From NCBI RefSeq assembly GCF_901709675.1, contig NC_051105.1, positions 2,480,001 through 2,544,000 of the forward strand: DNA of 64,000 nucleotides. Reading direction: 5' to 3'. Positions within the stretch are counted from its first letter, which is position 1; the number at the start of each line of letters is the position of its first letter. Source of the DNA: Syngnathus acus (Eukaryota; Chordata; Actinopteri; Syngnathiformes; Syngnathidae). Below are positions 59,611 to 64,000 of this stretch, piece by piece. The notes under the pieces are model-generated. The model did no database searches. It was not told the origin of the DNA and was given only the letters and a program-made list of their open reading frames with translations. The translations under genes and the position numbers were made by a program.

Positions 59611-62428
59611 AAGCTAAAATTACACGTCATCTTTAGCGACGTCTTCATGAAATGCGTTTGAAAAGCCTCACTTCATTACCTCTAAATTCTGTAAAGTATT
59701 TCCACCTCTTTCTTGAATTGCTCCTCTGTGGACACGAGATAAAAAAAATAATACTAAAAAAATAAAATAAATAAGCCCACGGACTCCACCCAAAAATAAG
59801 AATTGAGCATTAAGACGTACAATGTAGCCAAAGACTTTAGTACAAATGTGTCATTGAGATAATACAAAAATAGGAGTAGTAGTTATTGGAAAAGTGAATA
59901 TCTGATGCTGCAGCACACACTTAAGTTTCGATTGACAGAAGATATTTATTCTGACTAGCCCTCGTCCCACGTTACAGCAATTTTTCATGTCACTTTCATT
60001 TCTCTCACTTTGGGCTCTCTCTCATCAGCATAGCCAACATTGTTGAGTGAATCTCCATAGCAACCATCACTGGGTGGTCTCGTTTTCCGTGACGGGGGGC
60101 ATTACCAAAGAATGAGACTTTCAGTCACCCTCTGAGATTCATAATATTCCTGCACTAAAAGCAAGTTTTAATTACACACACACACAGCGCATTTGTGCAG
60201 CTTAATTCCACTTTGATGGATTATTTTCATTTTTGTGGGGGCTCCTTGATGCCCACTTTGTTCCCTTCCTAAACAGTGTAGTTCTTTTTCATCTCGGCTC
60301 TCGAAAAACACGTCTGTCTCTCCGGGGGCAGCTTGTTTCCCCGAAAGCTATCCTCTGCAAGCTGCGATCATTCGATTTTTGCGTCAGGTATAGCCGGAAG
60401 AAAGGTTGCTATTTTTATTTTCTCGCACCCCAGTGAGATATTCATGTCCCCTGGCACAACCAGAAAAGAACAATGTTAAAAAACTCAGGCAACACTAGGA
60501 ATTCAGGAAAGAAGGAAAAAGGAAGCTTTGATGTGAGCTTGTTTCACAAAGGGAACAAGTTGCAGGGTGTATTTTTGAATAAAATAACATCTAGTCGAAC
60601 CCAATTCTTTGCTACTCAAGCCATTTCAATCTAGTAATATACTCGAGCATCCATTTCATTAACGATCCCACAAAACAGTGGTAGCACTACAATGAAAAGA
60701 AAAACAACCTATGAATGAAAATAAAATGCCAGTCGTCAGCAAAATGTTGAAGAAAACCATATATATTTATTTCCAGAATAACGCCAAATTATGAATAAGT
60801 GGTGAATTATAATTTCACAGGGATAAAGTTGCAATCATATGGTAACTGGTTCCGTTTCTTCTTAATAAGTGTTCATTCTTAAATTGATTATACCCTTACA
60901 AAACCTTCAATCTGAAAAAGTGACTTTTTTTTCTTGTTGAATGCAGATTTCCCAAGATATCAAATAATACTTTGCCTGTTTTTAGACAAAATTAAGACAT
61001 TGTATGTTAATAATACATGGAGGTCCTGGTCAGGTGTGCAACTATATTGCCAACAGACTGAATATTAGCTGTTCTTATCTTTCAAAGTGAAATCTGCCAA
61101 TCAGCGAAAGCTGCACATAACGGAACCATTTCTCTGTAGTTATTTAAAGAAAGAAAAAAAAAAAACAGAGCCAATGACAAACTACTACCCCACTGCCTTT
61201 AATAGATTACCATTTGTACACGTGCTAAAAACATCAACAGACTTCAACCATGTTTGCCCATGGGGGGATAAGCTAGCAACGACAGTGGTGAATTTAGCGC
61301 GCACCTCAATCCTTGCAACGATGCTGAATGAAAACCACCAATTTTTATTCCTACTAAAAACTGCTGCTAAAAACACACATAGTAATGATTTGTGCTAAAT
61401 AGCTGCAAGCTGCTTTTCGTGTCCCCAGAGAGGAAGCAGCGCACGGCCTGGCCTGAGAGAAATGTATTCGTTTATCTGCCGGTGCATTTTATACAGGATA
61501 TTGCTGCAACTGCATGAACTTCCAAGAACTACCATCACAGCAACCCGCTTGCATATAATGATCAGCAGGCAAGTGTCTGGATTGAAGTATTTAACACAAC
61601 GGGGCATTACACACAGTTGTATTATGTACTGCTACTGTAATGTGGTGTGACAAGGGACTTGCCAAATAAGGGATACAATTCAAAATGCAATGAAAAAATA
61701 ACGACTGAAAAAGAAAATATGGTCATGAAATTCGACTTATTTCTTTTTGCACCCATTATTATTATTATTTTTTTTTAGGAAAGTTCCTTACAAACCAAGT
61801 TCAATGTATTAATGAATACCGATACCATCACCTTTCTGACACGGACTGTATATTAAAATTATTTTTACAATGAAGATGCTCTTGCAAATTGACTGCCAGT
61901 AATTTACACCAACGCAGTTTTGCTCATAACTTCAGTGAATACGGTATTGGCATGAAAAAAAAGATGAATCATCTGAAAAAAAGTCATCCATTGGTAGCGT
62001 CTTAAAGCAAAGACCCCCGTTATTTCTTTTTAACTACTAGCACCCAGGTGAATTCGCGACCCACTTTGTGTCCCACCTCAACATTTGAGAATCACTAGTT
62101 CTCATTACATAGTGTGCCGGTATAGACAGAGTGTGACAGTGGACTTCATTTCATCCAAATTTAAAGTTCAGCCTCAGCTGTTGAGTGGGTGATGTAACAC
62201 ACCAAGCGGGAGAAGTGTGGATCTGTGCTCATGGCTTGCCGTAAAACTCTCGAGAAAGACCAACTGTGCATTGGAGGCCTGCAGCGAGTGTGGTTTTGTG
62301 TCTGTTCGTGTCTGAGCATGAGACCAAATACTGTTTGTGTGCCGTCTTGAATTCTCAGGAGAGCCCTGTGGCATTCAGAGCGATCCATCTCATAAATAAA
62401 GCAGGACTTCCTTCAGCTGCAGTCATCT

Positions 62429-62510
62429 TTGTGTGTGTGTGCTTGTGTGTGTGTGTGTGTGTGTGTGTCGAGAGAGGCGAACGGGATGCGGTGGGGGGGG
62501 GGGGGGGGGG
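62429..62510. repeat. GT tract followed by poly-G
   Basis: Interrupted GT repeat to 62468 and an 18-base G run at 62493-62510. Confidence 0.95.
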
Positions 62511-62699
62511 TTGGATAGCCTATCATATTCCTTCATTCAACTCTGCAGCAACACAGCACATCTCGCGACTAATGTCCTTGAGGACAACGGCGCAGGCTCC
62601 AAATCAGAAGGCAATTGACCTAATCATCTTTACGAAGCTAAGGCATTTTTCAGGCAATTGTAACAATTGATCAGAAACATCCATCAAGCGGGAGACATA

Positions 62700-63110
62700 C
62701 CGTATTTTCCGGACTATAAGGCGCACCGGACTATAAGGCGCACCTTCAATGAATGGCCCATTTTAAAACTTTGTCCTTATATAAGGCGCACCGGACTATA
62801 AGGCGCACCATTAATGCATCATGTCAGATTTTTAGTCCAAATCAAATCATTCTCCATTTTATCTTTTTTATTTCAACTTCAGACGCAACAAATTACTTTA
62901 TAATCACAAAAAAAGATCCATAGTCTTTTTGATTCATGATTCACTGTCTTCAGTGGGCCACTTATGATTGATTTCATGACACAATGCTTCGGGCCAGTTT
63001 AAATTTAAGAATTTGGTCCATATATAAGGCGCACCGGACTATAAGGCGCACCGTCGGCTTTTGAGAAATTTTTAGGTTTTTAGGTGCGCCTTATAGTCCG
63101 GAAAATACGG
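62700..63110. mobile_element. 411 bp TA-flanked element, TATAAGGCGCACC family
   Basis: It starts CCGTATTTTCCGGACTATAA and ends TTATAGTCCGGAAAATACGG, flanked by TA on both sides (62698-62699, 63111-63112). CTATAAGGCGCACC units are repeated near both ends. The minus strand across 62941-63021 reads as a short frame ending WPTEDSES then stop, possibly another transposase-tail remnant. Confidence 0.85.
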
Positions 63111-63480
63111 TAATTAACTGACTGCTGTATTGTCTCGTCAAGTTGATCAAGGTAGTAAATAGAACGGATGTGATGTTGGCTGATTGTTTGAATAATAAAA
63201 AAAAAAAATGGTAGGGTAAAAAATACAAATGTAAAACATACATATAACCAGGAGGAGTCAGCAATATTGGCTCAATTTTATACCGCATTTTATATTTATA
63301 TTTTATCTGTACGACAAAAATAGTATTAAATAGGTCCAATGGAAAACGCTGACTACAATAACAATATTGATATTAATAATCACAATTGTTGGACATGAAT
63401 ATACCTTAAGTTACTGCATTTAAGTTTTTCTGTTGTGCTGTAGACTTATACATATTTCATACAGACTACAGATATTTATT

Positions 63481-63780
63481 CTTCCGTGCCGCTTATTGTC
63501 ACGAGCCTATCCCAGGATTCTTTGACGGTAGGCGGGGTGTCCACCCAGAACCGCTTGCCAGCCATTCGCACTCACAAAATCACACCCACAGACAATTTGG
63601 AGTGGTCAATCATCCTACCATGCATGTTTTTAGAATATGGGAGAAAACCGGAGTAGCCAGAGGAAACCCGCGCAGGCACGGGGAGAACATGCAAACTCCA
63701 CAGAGGAAGGCTGGAGCGGGAACCGAACTCACAACCTCTGAACTGTGAGGCGGACATGCTAACCCTCTATATCGCCCCAG
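63481..63780 (-). mobile_element. reverse-oriented, diverged SINE copy
   Basis: On the minus strand it has the same order of blocks as 5289-5647: tRNA-like head with GAGTTCGGTTCCC, GTGGAGTTTGCATGTTCTCC, GAGTAG-to-CCAAATTG body, and a tail near GGGATAGGCTCGTGACAATA. More diverged; no clear target duplication. Confidence 0.75.
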
Positions 63781-64000
63781 ACGATATATAATTTGATTTC
63801 TTTTTTTTTTCCATTTGTGTATTTTAGCAAGTACATACCAAATCGTCTATATTTTGTTTGAGATAACAATTTTGACCTATATTTAAAAAAGAATACATTT
63901 TATGTTTGCTCTATCTATACTATCTGTCTCTGATACAAGCCCACATGTCTAGTTGCTACTTCCACACATCATCCATGAATAAACAGGAAGCCCTTCCTCT

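Larger units (their letters stand above)
56063..64000. other. upstream of nck2 coding exon (5' UTR intron or flank)
   Basis: About 7.9 kb with no coding exon recognised. It contains a truncated MITE (58155-58205), a GCTGCAA repeat zone (59355-59610), GT and G tracts (62429-62510), a TA-flanked element (62700-63110) and a reverse SINE (63481-63780). Confidence 0.65.

Overview
The window is a vertebrate nuclear locus, almost certainly from a ray-finned (teleost) fish. It holds compact spliced genes with GT-AG introns, a TMT-type opsin (a family well known from teleosts), and many fish-type repeats: a tRNA-derived SINE, hAT and Tc1/mariner-like DNA elements, and long CA, poly-C and poly-G tracts. 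I cannot name the species from sequence alone. All four coding genes were rebuilt exon by exon. In the three complete genes every intron phase closes and protein lengths match their families; the opsin lacks only its terminal exon.

Layout. (1) About 2273-14607, minus strand: a teleost multiple tissue (TMT) opsin, three exons seen, last exon not found and probably left of base 1. (2) About 14608-19814: intergenic space between two divergent genes, with a perfect cAMP response element about 285 bp upstream of the opsin start codon. (3) 19815-35597, plus strand: uxs1, UDP-glucuronate decarboxylase, 15 coding exons, 418 aa. (4) 36818-45083, minus strand: ecrg4 (augurin, a secreted prohormone-like peptide), 4 exons, 149 aa, tail-to-tail with uxs1. 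(5) 49082-56046, minus strand: nck2, the SH3-SH3-SH3-SH2 adaptor, 3 coding exons, 400 aa. (6) 56063-64000: upstream sequence or 5' UTR intron of nck2, with no coding exon recognised.

The order and orientation uxs1 / ecrg4 / nck2 matches the human 2q12 block (NCK2-ECRG4-UXS1), so this is an ancient conserved neighbourhood. The genes do not form a pathway: Golgi UDP-xylose synthesis, a secreted neuropeptide-like factor, a cytoplasmic signalling adaptor and a light receptor are merely neighbours.

The most unusual structure is a 4.87 kb inverted-repeat element in ecrg4 intron 1 (39053-43920). Long mirrored arms surround a core of palindromic satellite units with alternating spacing (about 246/322, later 235/321 bp; higher-order period 568 then 556 bp). 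Each arm carries a tRNA-like A-box/B-box pair. The element begins TAG and ends CTA, and is flanked by 8 bp ACACACAC on both sides. Other well-bounded mobile elements are a 778 bp hAT derivative with a perfect 8 bp target duplication and an intact BED-finger ORF (uxs1 intron 4), a 220 bp solo-LTR-like element with a 5 bp duplication, a tRNA-SINE with a perfect 13 bp duplication, and several TA-flanked palindromic elements whose ends begin CCG.
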